Below are positions 1 through 5,936 of a stretch of 5,936 nucleotides of DNA, piece by piece. Under the pieces are notes generated by a model, which was not told the origin of the DNA, did no database searches, and saw nothing but the letters and a program-made list of their open reading frames with translations. Source of the DNA: Rhodospirillales bacterium (lineage in GTDB: Bacteria; Pseudomonadota; Alphaproteobacteria; Acetobacterales; Acetobacteraceae); the NCBI GenBank assembly GCA_028866335.1, contig JAGWIL010000109.1:1-5936 (forward strand). The letters are read 5' to 3'. Both the position numbers and the translations under genes were made by a program. How positions within the stretch are numbered: the first letter of the stretch is position 1; each line of letters opens with the position of its first letter.

Positions 1-520
1 AAACCTGGTTTTGCCGCATGTGGCCAAGGATGATCTGCCCGCCTTGTTCCGCGACCTCGTGAAAGCTGGCCTTGCCACGGATAATATCGGGCTGGTGACG
101 GATATCATTGCCTGCCCGGGCATGGATTATTGCGCCTTGGCCACGGCGCGTTCCATTCCTTTGGCGCAGCGCATCGCCGAACGGCTGGAGCCGAAACAAC
201 ATGAAATCGGCACGCTGCATGTGAACATTTCTGGCTGCATCAATGCCTGCGGGCATCACCATGTCGGCCATATCGGACTGCTGGGCGTCGATAAAAACGG
301 CGAGGAGGTCTATCAGATCACTCTGGGCGGTGCCGCGGATGAAAAAGCCGCCATCGGCAAAATCATTGGCCCGGCCGTGCCCACCGCAAAGGTGCCGGAT
401 GCGATTGAAGCGCTGATGGACGCTTATTTAAAGCTGCGCGAAACCGGCGAGCGGTTTATCGACACTTACCGGCGCCTGGGCGCTGAACCGTTCAAAGGGG
501 CCATTTATGCCACTCATTAA
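1..520 (+). CDS. cysI: Sulfite/nitrite reductase hemoprotein (CysI-like), C-terminal part
   Basis: The gene enters from the left edge in frame (codons run from base 2) and ends at TAA 518-520, leaving about 172 C-terminal residues. It shows the siroheme/[4Fe-4S] ligand pattern of the sulfite/nitrite reductase family: CPGMDYC (C-x5-C, visible residues 38-44) and SGCINACGHHH (C-x3-C, Cys 79 and 83). The last cysteine normally bridges the cluster to siroheme. The protein would carry out the six-electron reduction of sulfite to sulfide in the cytoplasm for cysteine synthesis. The DUF934 gene overlapping its end and cysK downstream favour assimilatory sulfite reduction over nitrite reduction. The electron donor (a CysJ flavoprotein or ferredoxin) cannot be judged, because no such gene and no N-terminus is in view. 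A TTG at base 11 lies inside the gene and is not its start. Confidence 0.93.
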   Translation, partial: NLVLPHVAKDDLPALFRDLVKAGLATDNIGLVTDIIACPGMDYCALATARSIPLAQRIAERLEPKQHEIGTLHVNISGCINACGHHHVGHIGLLGVDKNGEEVYQITLGGAADEKAAIGKIIGPAVPTAKVPDAIEALMDAYLKLRETGERFIDTYRRLGAEPFKGAIYATH

Positions 521-887
521 TACCAAAGCAGAAGAAATTTCCGCCGCCCCACCCAATGCAACGCTGGCACCTGGTGCCGGGCTGGACGAGGTTTTGCCGC
601 ATCTGGGTGAATTTGCCGTCATCGCGGTGGAGTTTCCCAAATTCCGCGACGGGCGGGGCTTCACCACCGCCCGCACCTTGCGGGAGCACCATGGCTATAA
701 AGGCGACCTTCGTGCCACCGGCCATTTTCTGCCAGACCAGTTCGGCTTTTTAATCGCCTGCGGGTTCACGAGTTTCGAAACCCCGGCGGAACATGCGCCG
801 GCGCAATTTGCCGCCGCCTTGGCCAAGCCGCATCAGCCGGGGCAGCTTCTGCGCCGCTCCCTCACGCGTGCGCGGGAGGCTGTGTAA
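507..887 (+). CDS. DUF934 family protein, sulfite-reduction partner of unknown function
   Basis: A complete 126-residue protein. It matches the DUF934 family by the blocks [11 protein letters not shown] (43-53), ARTLRE (55-60), [10 protein letters not shown] (63-72), DQ (77-78) and CGF (85-87). The first 25 residues and the Arg/Ala-rich tail look variable. No signal peptide or membrane segment is seen, so it is probably cytoplasmic. Members of this family commonly sit directly after cysI in proteobacteria and are often annotated as probable oxidoreductases in sulfite reduction, but I know of no established activity. I see no cofactor-binding motif, and Cys85 is the only cysteine. The ATG lies 14 bases inside cysI, preceded by AAAGGGG (494-500) at 6 bases, which suggests translational coupling with the reductase. 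The family call is firm; the function is not. Confidence 0.9.
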   Translation: MPLINTKAEEISAAPPNATLAPGAGLDEVLPHLGEFAVIAVEFPKFRDGRGFTTARTLREHHGYKGDLRATGHFLPDQFGFLIACGFTSFETPAEHAPAQFAAALAKPHQPGQLLRRSLTRAREAV

Positions 888-939
888 AAATTCCGGCCTT
901 GCACCGGGGGCGCATCGGCGCGACATAAACAAAAACGCC

Positions 940-944
940 AGGAG
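940..944 (+). promoter_or_regulatory. Ribosome binding site of cysK
   Basis: AGGAG lies 7 bases before the ATG at 952. It fixes this codon as the cysK start rather than the in-frame ATG at 793, which would place 53 extra residues inside the DUF934 gene in another frame. Confidence 0.75.
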
Positions 945-951
945 TATAGAA

Positions 952-1866
952 ATGCCGGTCAGCTCCGTTTTGGATACCATTGGCAACACGCCACATATCC
1001 GTCTCTCCCGCCTGTTTCCTGAGGCCAATGTCTGGGTGAAGTCCGAGCGCGGCAACCCTGGCGGCTCGATCAAAGACCGTATCGCGCTGGCGATGATCGA
1101 GGCAGCGGAGCGTGATGGGCTGCTGAAACCCGGCGGGCTGATCATTGAGCCTACCTCGGGCAATACCGGCGTGGGCCTCGCCCTCGTCGCAGCGGTGAAG
1201 GGCTATAAGCTCATCCTGGTGATGCCGGAAAGCATGTCGTTGGAACGCCGCCGGTTGATGCAAGCTTACGGTGCCAGCTTCGACCTCACGCCCAAGGAAA
1301 AGGGCATGAAGGGTGCCATTGCCCGCGCGATGGAACTGCAAGCGCAAAACCCGGGCGCTTTCATCCCTCAGCAATTTGAGAATCCGGCGAATATCGAGGT
1401 TCACGCCCGCACCACCGCGCAGGAAATTCTGGCGGATTTTCCACAAGGGCTGGATGTTATTATCTCCGGCGTCGGTACTGGCGGGCACATCACCGCCTGC
1501 GCCGAGGTGCTGAAGAAACATTGGCCCAACTTAAAAGTTTTCGCGGTGGAACCTTCCGCCTCGCCGGTGCTCTCTGGCGGCTCGCCTTCTCCGCACCCCA
1601 TCCAGGGCATTGGCGCAGGCTTCGTGCCGGATAATTTCCACCCCGCGGCGATTGACGGCATCATCACCGTGGAAGGCGACGCCGCCAAGGACTACGCCCG
1701 CCAATCCGCTGCCAAGGAAGGCTTGCTGGTCGGCATTTCCTCCGGGGCTACGCTGGCTGCCATCGCCAACAAGCTGCCAGAGCTACCCGCCGGTTCGCGG
1801 GTCCTGGGCTTTAATTACGACACGGGCGAGCGTTACTTTTCAGTGCCGGATTTCCTGCCGGGCTAA
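952..1866 (+). CDS. cysK: Cysteine synthase (O-acetylserine sulfhydrylase), CysK type
   Basis: A complete 304-residue protein, close to the usual 305-325 residues. It is a PLP-dependent fold-type II enzyme joining O-acetyl-L-serine and sulfide to give L-cysteine and acetate in the cytoplasm. The start TIGNTP (9-14) is typical of the family. Lys41 in [10 protein letters not shown] is the expected PLP Schiff-base lysine. PTSGNTG (67-73) is the substrate-binding loop with the Asn that contacts PLP, GVGTGGH (173-179) is the phosphate-binding loop, [10 protein letters not shown] (217-226) is the CysK block, and GISSGA (261-266) carries the Ser near the pyridine nitrogen. His179 replaces the Thr of E. 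coli GTGGT; I believe this occurs in alphaproteobacterial enzymes. A 64-base gap follows the DUF934 gene, and sulfide from CysI would feed this enzyme. A CysM-type enzyme or a related synthase is a less likely reading. The stop overlaps that of the convergent permease gene. Confidence 0.95.
   Translation: MPVSSVLDTIGNTPHIRLSRLFPEANVWVKSERGNPGGSIKDRIALAMIEAAERDGLLKPGGLIIEPTSGNTGVGLALVAAVKGYKLILVMPESMSLERRRLMQAYGASFDLTPKEKGMKGAIARAMELQAQNPGAFIPQQFENPANIEVHARTTAQEILADFPQGLDVIISGVGTGGHITACAEVLKKHWPNLKVFAVEPSASPVLSGGSPSPHPIQGIGAGFVPDNFHPAAIDGIITVEGDAAKDYARQSAAKEGLLVGISSGATLAAIANKLPELPAGSRVLGFNYDTGERYFSVPDFLPG
1863..1866. other. Overlapping stop codons of two convergent genes
   Basis: The bases CTAA hold the cysK stop TAA (1864-1866, + strand) and the potC-like stop TAG (1863-1865, - strand). 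There is therefore no intergenic space between the two units. I looked on both sides for a GC-rich hairpin followed by a T-run and found none. Confidence 0.9.
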
Positions 1867-2693
1867 GATGCAGTCTCGCGGCGGCGCGTTACCGCCACGT
1901 TCACCAGCGCCAGCACCATGCCACCCACGAAGATGAAGGTGGAGAGCACAAACACCTGCGGCGGCATACCAACCTTCACCGCGCCGTAAACCCATAGCGG
2001 GAAGGTGAGCGTCTGCCCGGCGACGAAAGATGTAATAATCAGGTCGTCGATTGAAAGCAGGAAGCACAGCATACAGGCGCCGATAATTCCCGGCAGAATC
2101 AGTGGGAAGGTCACGGTCCAGAACGCCACCCAGGGCGTGGCGCCCAAATCCGCCGCGGCGCGGTCAAGTGCACGGTCCAGCCCCGAAACACGGGCGCGGA
2201 TCACCACCACCGCGAAGGCAAGATTGAAGGCCACGTGCGCGATGAAAATCGTCAGCAGCCCGCGCGGCAGGTTCAACGCCAGAAACAGCGAGAGCAGCGA
2301 GGCACCCACCACCACGGCGGGTGCGGCGATATCCGCGAAGATCACCAGATCCGTCGCAGATTTGCCCCAGAACCTGTAGCGCGCCAGCGCCAAGGCCAGC
2401 GGCGTACCGATAATAGAGGAAATAACCGCGCTGCCCACCGCCACTTCTAGCGAATGGATGAGAGCGGTGGTCAGATCCTGAATCCCGAAAGCATCGCGAT
2501 AATTGGCAAAGGTAAAATGCAGCCAGTTGAGCGCGATGCGCCCGGCGGGGGCATAATTGAAGCTGAACACCACCATCACGCCGATGGGCAGCATGGTGTA
2601 AAGAATCATCGCCCAGGTGAAGCAGGCCAGAATCCGCTCGCCCAGGCGGCTTGGTTTATGCGCGGAGGGCATCGGCGAAGTTGTAGCGCTCAT
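1863..2693 (-). CDS. potC: Polyamine-type ABC transporter permease, PotC-like
   Basis: A complete 276-residue inner-membrane permease, the usual size for PotC/PotI. About six hydrophobic segments are visible, at roughly 21-47, 79-104, 114-140, 145-166, 195-222 and 231-268. The cytoplasmic EAA-type loop that docks on the ATPase runs from about 177 to 202 ([10 protein letters not shown], then FPLILPG), keeping the central Gly184; the usual Glu is Arg178. It should pair with the PotB-like permease to form the channel. It is the last gene of the operon: its ATG overlaps the preceding stop as ATGA (2690-2693), with its Shine-Dalgarno AGGAG (2702-2706) inside the upstream gene. An out-of-frame ATG at 2698-2700 is only 1 base from that AGGAG and is not a start. 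The permease family is clear; the substrate rests on the operon as a whole. Confidence 0.93.
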   Translation of the reverse strand: MSATTSPMPSAHKPSRLGERILACFTWAMILYTMLPIGVMVVFSFNYAPAGRIALNWLHFTFANYRDAFGIQDLTTALIHSLEVAVGSAVISSIIGTPLALALARYRFWGKSATDLVIFADIAAPAVVVGASLLSLFLALNLPRGLLTIFIAHVAFNLAFAVVVIRARVSGLDRALDRAAADLGATPWVAFWTVTFPLILPGIIGACMLCFLLSIDDLIITSFVAGQTLTFPLWVYGAVKVGMPPQVFVLSTFIFVGGMVLALVNVAVTRRRETAS

Positions 2694-3550
2694 GCCGCAT
2701 ACTCCTGAATGGCTTCGGTGCCGAATGCCTTGGAATAAAGCAGAATGGCGATCATCAGCATCAACATCAGCATCGAGGAGAGTGCCGCGGCCATCGGGTA
2801 ATCCTGGCTCTCGAAGAACGAATCCTGGATGATATTGCCGATCATGTAGGTGCCCGGCCCGCCCAGCAGTGCTGCGTTCACAAAGTCACCGACATTCGTT
2901 ACAAAAACCAGCAGAAACCCCGCGAACACGCCAGGCGCTGAAAGCGGCAGAATAATTTTCATGAAGGCGGTAGCGGGGGAGGCGTAAAGATCATTCGCCG
3001 CGCGCACCAGCCGCCGATCGATTTTTTCCAGCACCACGTAGAGTGGCAGAACGTAATAAGCAAAGGAATTATAAACCAACCCGCCGATCACCGCCCATTG
3101 CGTCGAGAGCAGATGAAAATTCTGCGGCAACACGCCGATGGCCTTCAGTGGCCCAAATATAAAGCCCTGGTCGGAGAGAATAAACTCCCATGCCAGCACG
3201 CGAATAACAAAAGAGACAAAAAACGGAAGCATAATGAGAAACAGATAGGTGCTTTTATGCCGGCCGCCGTAAAACGCGATCCAGTAGGCCACCGGGTAAG
3301 CAACCGCCAGCGTTATCACCGTCGATGCGGTTCCATACCAGAACGACCGCAGGAATGCGTCTTCATAGTTCGTGAATCCCGTCACGAATTCCTGGAAATT
3401 GTCGGATAGGGTGTAGCCTGAAAGCGGGTCGCCCACCGCCAGCGCCATGCCCAGCATCGAGGCAAGCGGGATAATAAAAAACACGAGTAGATAAACCCAG
3501 CTCGGCAGGCTGAGCAGATAAGGAGCCAGTTTTCCGCGCAGCCGCCGCAT
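2690..3550 (-). CDS. potB: Polyamine-type ABC transporter permease, PotB-like
   Basis: A complete 286-residue inner-membrane permease of the PotB/PotH type. A short basic N-terminus (MRRLRGK) precedes a first membrane segment at about 10-38. Further segments lie near 70-93, 101-124, 150-175, 203-230 and 254-273. The EAA-type cytoplasmic loop is at about 183-207 (RAANDLYASP, then ILPLSAPG); it has Arg for the usual Glu and Tyr189 for the usual Gly. The last segment has an alternating Met-Leu run encoded by a short DNA repeat (2753-2776). GGAG (3559-3562) lies 8 bases before the ATG, and only 15 bases separate the gene from the binding-protein gene upstream. Its stop overlaps the start of the second permease by 4 bases, so equal production of the two permease subunits by coupled translation is likely. 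Confidence 0.93.
   Translation of the reverse strand: MRRLRGKLAPYLLSLPSWVYLLVFFIIPLASMLGMALAVGDPLSGYTLSDNFQEFVTGFTNYEDAFLRSFWYGTASTVITLAVAYPVAYWIAFYGGRHKSTYLFLIMLPFFVSFVIRVLAWEFILSDQGFIFGPLKAIGVLPQNFHLLSTQWAVIGGLVYNSFAYYVLPLYVVLEKIDRRLVRAANDLYASPATAFMKIILPLSAPGVFAGFLLVFVTNVGDFVNAALLGGPGTYMIGNIIQDSFFESQDYPMAAALSSMLMLMLMIAILLYSKAFGTEAIQEYAA
2753..2776. repeat. Two tandem 12-base units inside the PotB-like gene
   Basis: CATCAGCATCAA is followed directly by CATCAGCATCGA, an 11/12 match. Read on the - strand in the gene's frame it gives Ser followed by alternating Met and Leu in the last membrane segment. It is a small coding repeat with no sign of another role. Confidence 0.6.
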
Positions 3551-3558
3551 TGGTTTAT

Positions 3559-3562
3559 CTCC
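3559..3562 (-). promoter_or_regulatory. Ribosome binding site of the PotB-like permease
   Basis: On the - strand GGAG is followed by 8 bases and then the ATG at 3550. It lies in the 15-base gap after the binding-protein stop and supports the start chosen for the permease. Confidence 0.7.
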
Positions 3563-3565
3563 GCC

Positions 3566-4792
3566 TTAGCCCTGAACGACCGGATTGAAGGTATTCAGCC
3601 ATTGCTGATACTCAGCGTAGTTCTTGAAGGCACGGAATTCATGCGCCAGCGCGAGTTCAGATTCAGGCGGGAACACCAATGGCGAATTCGCCACGGCGGG
3701 GTCTTTGATGACGTTAAGGATATAATCCTTCGCCGCCGGAACCGGGCAGATATAGTTCACGTAGTCTTCAATAAGCCCGGCCACTTCCGGTGTGTAGTAA
3801 TAGTTCATCCAATCCAGCGCCGAGAGCGGGTTCGCCGCGCCGACGGGGATGCACATGTTATCGTGCCAGATGTTGCAGCCTTCCTTCGGCACCACGAATT
3901 TCAGGTCAGTATAGCCCTTGGAATTGGCCTGATAAATATCGCCAGACCACGCCATGGTGATCCAGATATCACCGTTTTCAAGTGCGTTGATGTAGCTCTG
4001 GTCGTAATATTGCCGGACCTGACCTTTGGCTTTCTGCTCTTGCAGAATAGCCGCGGCTTTTTGCCAATCGTCCGGGGTGGAGGTGGTGGGGTTTATGCCA
4101 AGCTTCATCATCCCGAACGGGCCAAGCTCCGTCACATCGGAGAACATGCCGACATGCCCGGCGAATGCGGGGTCCCACAAATCATCGATGCTGGTAATCT
4201 CGCGCTTGGTCAGCTTTGGGTTGTAGCCAATGCCGGTCAGGCCAGACTGCCACACCATGGAATGCTTGTTGCCGGGGTCATAAGGCGGGTTCTTCACACT
4301 CGGGCCAGCGTATTTGTCGAAATTCGGCACTTTCTCACGCCAAAGCGGAACCAGCCAATTCTGCATCAGCATTTCGGTGAGGTACCAGCCATCGGTCATC
4401 ACGATCATATCGTAACCGGTTGGCGAGCCGGATTTCAGCACCGGTGCAACCTTTGCGTAGAAGGAAGGATCGTCCTGGATCACTTCATCATATGTTACCT
4501 TGATGCCGGTCTGCTTGGTAAAAGTATCAAGGGTGGGATGAGTCTTCCCGTCGGAGTTCACGTCGATGTAAAGCGGCCAGTTGGCGAACACGAATTCTTT
4601 GGTCGGTACCTGTTTCGCCCACCAGGCTTTCCAGTCGGTCACGGTCTCCGCCCGGGCAATCTGCGGGGCGAGGGCGGCCATCAGTGCCGCACCGGAGCCG
4701 CGCAGGAAGTTTTGCCGGGTCAGGCGCGGCTGCGTCAGCCCGCGGTAGAATGCTTGGGTATTATCCCGGCCGTTATGGTCGTCTTGGCTCAT
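3566..4792 (-). CDS. potD: Periplasmic polyamine-binding protein of an ABC importer, PotD-like
   Basis: A 408-residue solute-binding protein that captures the substrate in the periplasm and delivers it to the two permeases. The start at 4792 is chosen because AAGGAG (4799-4804) lies 6 bases upstream. An in-frame ATG at 4921 would add 43 Pro/Arg-rich residues over the ATPase gene. An export signal covers about residues 1-48: a long polar N-region, LTRQNFLRGSGAA (24-36), a hydrophobic stretch and a likely cut after ARA (46-48). It resembles a Tat signal with the second Arg replaced by Gln27. There is no lipobox cysteine, so the protein should be soluble. Compared by eye with remembered E. coli PotD, the likely ligand residues are Trp72, Tyr75, Asp219, Glu222, Trp282, Trp309, Asp311 and Tyr347. 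This favours spermidine or putrescine, though another amine remains possible. Confidence 0.9.
   Translation of the reverse strand: MSQDDHNGRDNTQAFYRGLTQPRLTRQNFLRGSGAALMAALAPQIARAETVTDWKAWWAKQVPTKEFVFANWPLYIDVNSDGKTHPTLDTFTKQTGIKVTYDEVIQDDPSFYAKVAPVLKSGSPTGYDMIVMTDGWYLTEMLMQNWLVPLWREKVPNFDKYAGPSVKNPPYDPGNKHSMVWQSGLTGIGYNPKLTKREITSIDDLWDPAFAGHVGMFSDVTELGPFGMMKLGINPTTSTPDDWQKAAAILQEQKAKGQVRQYYDQSYINALENGDIWITMAWSGDIYQANSKGYTDLKFVVPKEGCNIWHDNMCIPVGAANPLSALDWMNYYYTPEVAGLIEDYVNYICPVPAAKDYILNVIKDPAVANSPLVFPPESELALAHEFRAFKNYAEYQQWLNTFNPVVQG
4649..4792 (-). other. Export signal of the binding protein, Tat-like with R-Q in place of R-R
   Basis: Residues 1-48 of the binding protein. The motif T-R-Q-N-F-L-R (bases 4700-4720) fits the Tat pattern S/T-R-R-x-F-L-K except for Gln27, codon CAA at 4712-4714. 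A moderately hydrophobic Ala/Leu stretch and an A-x-A cleavage site (ARA, then E) follow. The Sec route is the alternative. Confidence 0.6.
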
Positions 4793-4793
4793 C

Positions 4794-5927
4794 TTACTCT
4801 CCTTCTGCGGGTTGGATCTGATTGGCGGCAACGGCGAATGTGTGGGCCGGGTTCCAGGCCAGGCGCACGGTCTCGCCAGGGGCAAGCTCTCCCGCGCGGC
4901 CGGAATTTTGGGCATAGACATTAAGCGGCCGCCCGGTTTTGCTTTCCATCATGTATTGGCGGCTTACGCCAAGATAGACTGAAACCCCCGCCACGGCTTC
5001 AATCACGTTCCAGCCCGGCTCCTCGCTTTCGCCAGGGGCCAGAACCAGGAATTTCTCCGGCCTCACGCCTATTTTCACATCGGCGCTGTTGCTGCTGGCC
5101 AGGGTGCTTGCGGGCAGTTTCACCACCGCGCCGTCCTCCAGCTTCACCGCTGCGGTCTCGCCGCCCCGGTCCACCACCTGGCCGGGAATGAGGTTAGAGG
5201 CACCAAGAAAGGAGGCCACAAATTCCGTGCACGGATGGTCGTAGACTTCCGCCGGAGTACCCACCTGCTCAATCTTGCCCTTGGACATCACGGCAAGCCG
5301 GTCGCTCATCGCCATCGCCTCTTCCTGGTCGTGCGTCACGAACAAAAAGGTGATGCCGATTTCGCTTTGAATCCGCTTCAGCTCAATCTGCATCTGCTTG
5401 CGCAGCTTTAAATCCAAAGCCCCCAGCGGTTCGTCGAGCAAAAGCAATTTAGGCTTGTTCACCAATGCGCGCGCCAGCGCCACGCGCTGCGCCTGCCCGC
5501 CGGAAAGCTGGCCGGGCTTGCGTTTGACGAAGCTGGTCAAATCCACCAGCGCCAGCATGTCTCGCACGCGCGTTTCTATCTCGGCTTTTGGCAGCCCCTT
5601 GCGCCGCAACCCAAAGGCGACGTTCTCGAAAATATCGAGATGCGGAAACAAGGCGTAGGACTGGAACACCGTGTTCACATCGCGTTTGTAAGACGGCTGG
5701 CGGCTCACATCCTCACCACCCAGATAAATCGCCCCGGCGCTGGGCGATTCAAAACCGCCGATCATCGAAAGTGTGGTGGACTTACCACAGCCCGAGGGGC
5801 CGAGCAGCGAGAAAAACTCCCCGCCTTTAACGGTGAGCGAAATATCGTCCACCGCTGTCCAGCCTCCAAACTGTTTGGTTACATTTTCCAGCCTTACATC
5901 GTGGCGGTTGGAAGGGGCGGCATTCAT
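4794..5927 (-). CDS. potA: ABC transporter ATP-binding protein, PotA-like
   Basis: A 377-residue cytoplasmic ATPase that powers the importer, close to the 370-380 residues usual for PotA/PotG. It shows Walker [10 protein letters not shown] (43-51), the Q-loop Gln89 in FQSYALFPH, the signature LSGGQ (141-145), Walker B LLLLDEP (161-167) with catalytic Glu166, the D-loop GALD (169-172) and the switch His199 in VTHDQEEA. From about 240 onward is a C-terminal TOBE-type regulatory region, including GVRPEKF (287-293). All ATPase motifs are intact. It is the first visible operon gene, and its stop is 1 base from the ATG of the binding protein. The start at 5927 gives a sensible N-terminus, but the 9 bases left before the window edge show no clear Shine-Dalgarno and the frame stays open, so a start slightly upstream is possible. 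A ferric or sulfate importer ATPase would look similar; its neighbours point to the Pot family. Confidence 0.94.
   Translation of the reverse strand: MNAAPSNRHDVRLENVTKQFGGWTAVDDISLTVKGGEFFSLLGPSGCGKSTTLSMIGGFESPSAGAIYLGGEDVSRQPSYKRDVNTVFQSYALFPHLDIFENVAFGLRRKGLPKAEIETRVRDMLALVDLTSFVKRKPGQLSGGQAQRVALARALVNKPKLLLLDEPLGALDLKLRKQMQIELKRIQSEIGITFLFVTHDQEEAMAMSDRLAVMSKGKIEQVGTPAEVYDHPCTEFVASFLGASNLIPGQVVDRGGETAAVKLEDGAVVKLPASTLASSNSADVKIGVRPEKFLVLAPGESEEPGWNVIEAVAGVSVYLGVSRQYMMESKTGRPLNVYAQNSGRAGELAPGETVRLAWNPAHTFAVAANQIQPAEGE
4799..4804 (-). promoter_or_regulatory. Ribosome binding site of the binding-protein gene
   Basis: AAGGAG on the - strand lies 6 bases before the ATG at 4792, inside the last codons of the ATPase gene. 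It decides the start of the binding protein against the in-frame upstream ATG at 4921. Confidence 0.8.
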
Positions 5928-5936
5928 GCAAAGGCT

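Noticed and set aside
793..951. An N-terminal extension of cysK by 53 residues from an upstream in-frame ATG.
   Set aside because: It lies mostly inside the DUF934 gene in another frame, is Arg/Pro-rich, has no family match, and the AGGAG before 952 marks the normal start.
862..1521. A 219-codon open frame on the - strand antisense to cysK.
   Set aside because: It has the same in-register antisense effect, no family resemblance, and runs over the conserved active-site regions of cysK.
1846..1861. A CCGG...CCGG pairing just after the potC-like stop, as its terminator.
   Set aside because: It has a four-base self-complementary stem with no T-run, inside conserved cysK coding sequence.
1880..1896. 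A GGCGG/CCGCC hairpin with a 7-base loop just after cysK, as a terminator.
   Set aside because: The stem is only 5 base pairs, lies inside the potC-like coding sequence, and no T-run follows.
4793..4921. A 43-residue N-terminal extension of the binding protein.
   Set aside because: It overlaps the ATPase gene in another frame and puts the export signal far from the N-terminus. The strong AAGGAG before 4792 explains the start.
3602..4924. A 440-codon open frame on the + strand antisense to the binding-protein gene.
   Set aside because: Its codons are in exact register with the sense codons, so it would be broken only by sense TTA, CTA or TCA, which are rare in GC-rich genes. The translation shows no recognisable family and the sense gene is clearly real.
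1863..5927. Reading the importer as a ferric or sulfate ABC system linked to the sulfur genes.
   Set aside because: The binding protein and both permeases have PotD/PotB/PotC features, and the operon is convergent with the sulfur genes rather than part of them.

Overview
This window looks like ordinary chromosomal metabolism from a moderately GC-rich Gram-negative proteobacterium. The pairing of a siroheme sulfite reductase with a DUF934 protein is typical of Alpha-, Beta- and some Gammaproteobacteria. The cysteine synthase and transporter sequences feel most alphaproteobacterial, but the lineage is an inference. Almost every base is coding. I see no RNA gene, insertion sequence, CRISPR array or phage gene.

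Left part (1-1866, + strand): the tail end of an assimilatory sulfur cluster. It holds the C-terminal part of a sulfite/nitrite reductase hemoprotein (cysI), a DUF934 protein overlapping it by 14 bases, and a complete cysteine synthase (cysK) after a 64-base gap. Together they cover the last two chemical steps to cysteine: sulfite to sulfide, then sulfide plus O-acetylserine to cysteine. DUF934 is a sulfite-reduction partner of unknown biochemistry.

Right part (1863-5927, - strand): a complete four-gene ABC importer of the spermidine/putrescine (Pot) family, transcribed right to left as ATPase (potA-like), periplasmic binding protein (potD-like), permease (potB-like), permease (potC-like). 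The genes are separated by 1 base, separated by 15 bases, and overlapping by 4 bases respectively, so this is one operon. By-eye comparison with remembered E. coli PotD suggests that most polyamine-contacting residues are kept, which supports a polyamine substrate without proving it.

The two units converge, and the stop codons of cysK and the potC-like gene share bases 1864-1865, so there is no intergenic space or visible terminator between them. I found no convincing undescribed system. The points most worth a second look are the DUF934 partner gene, the convergent stop overlap, and a binding-protein export signal in which the second arginine of the twin-arginine motif is glutamine.
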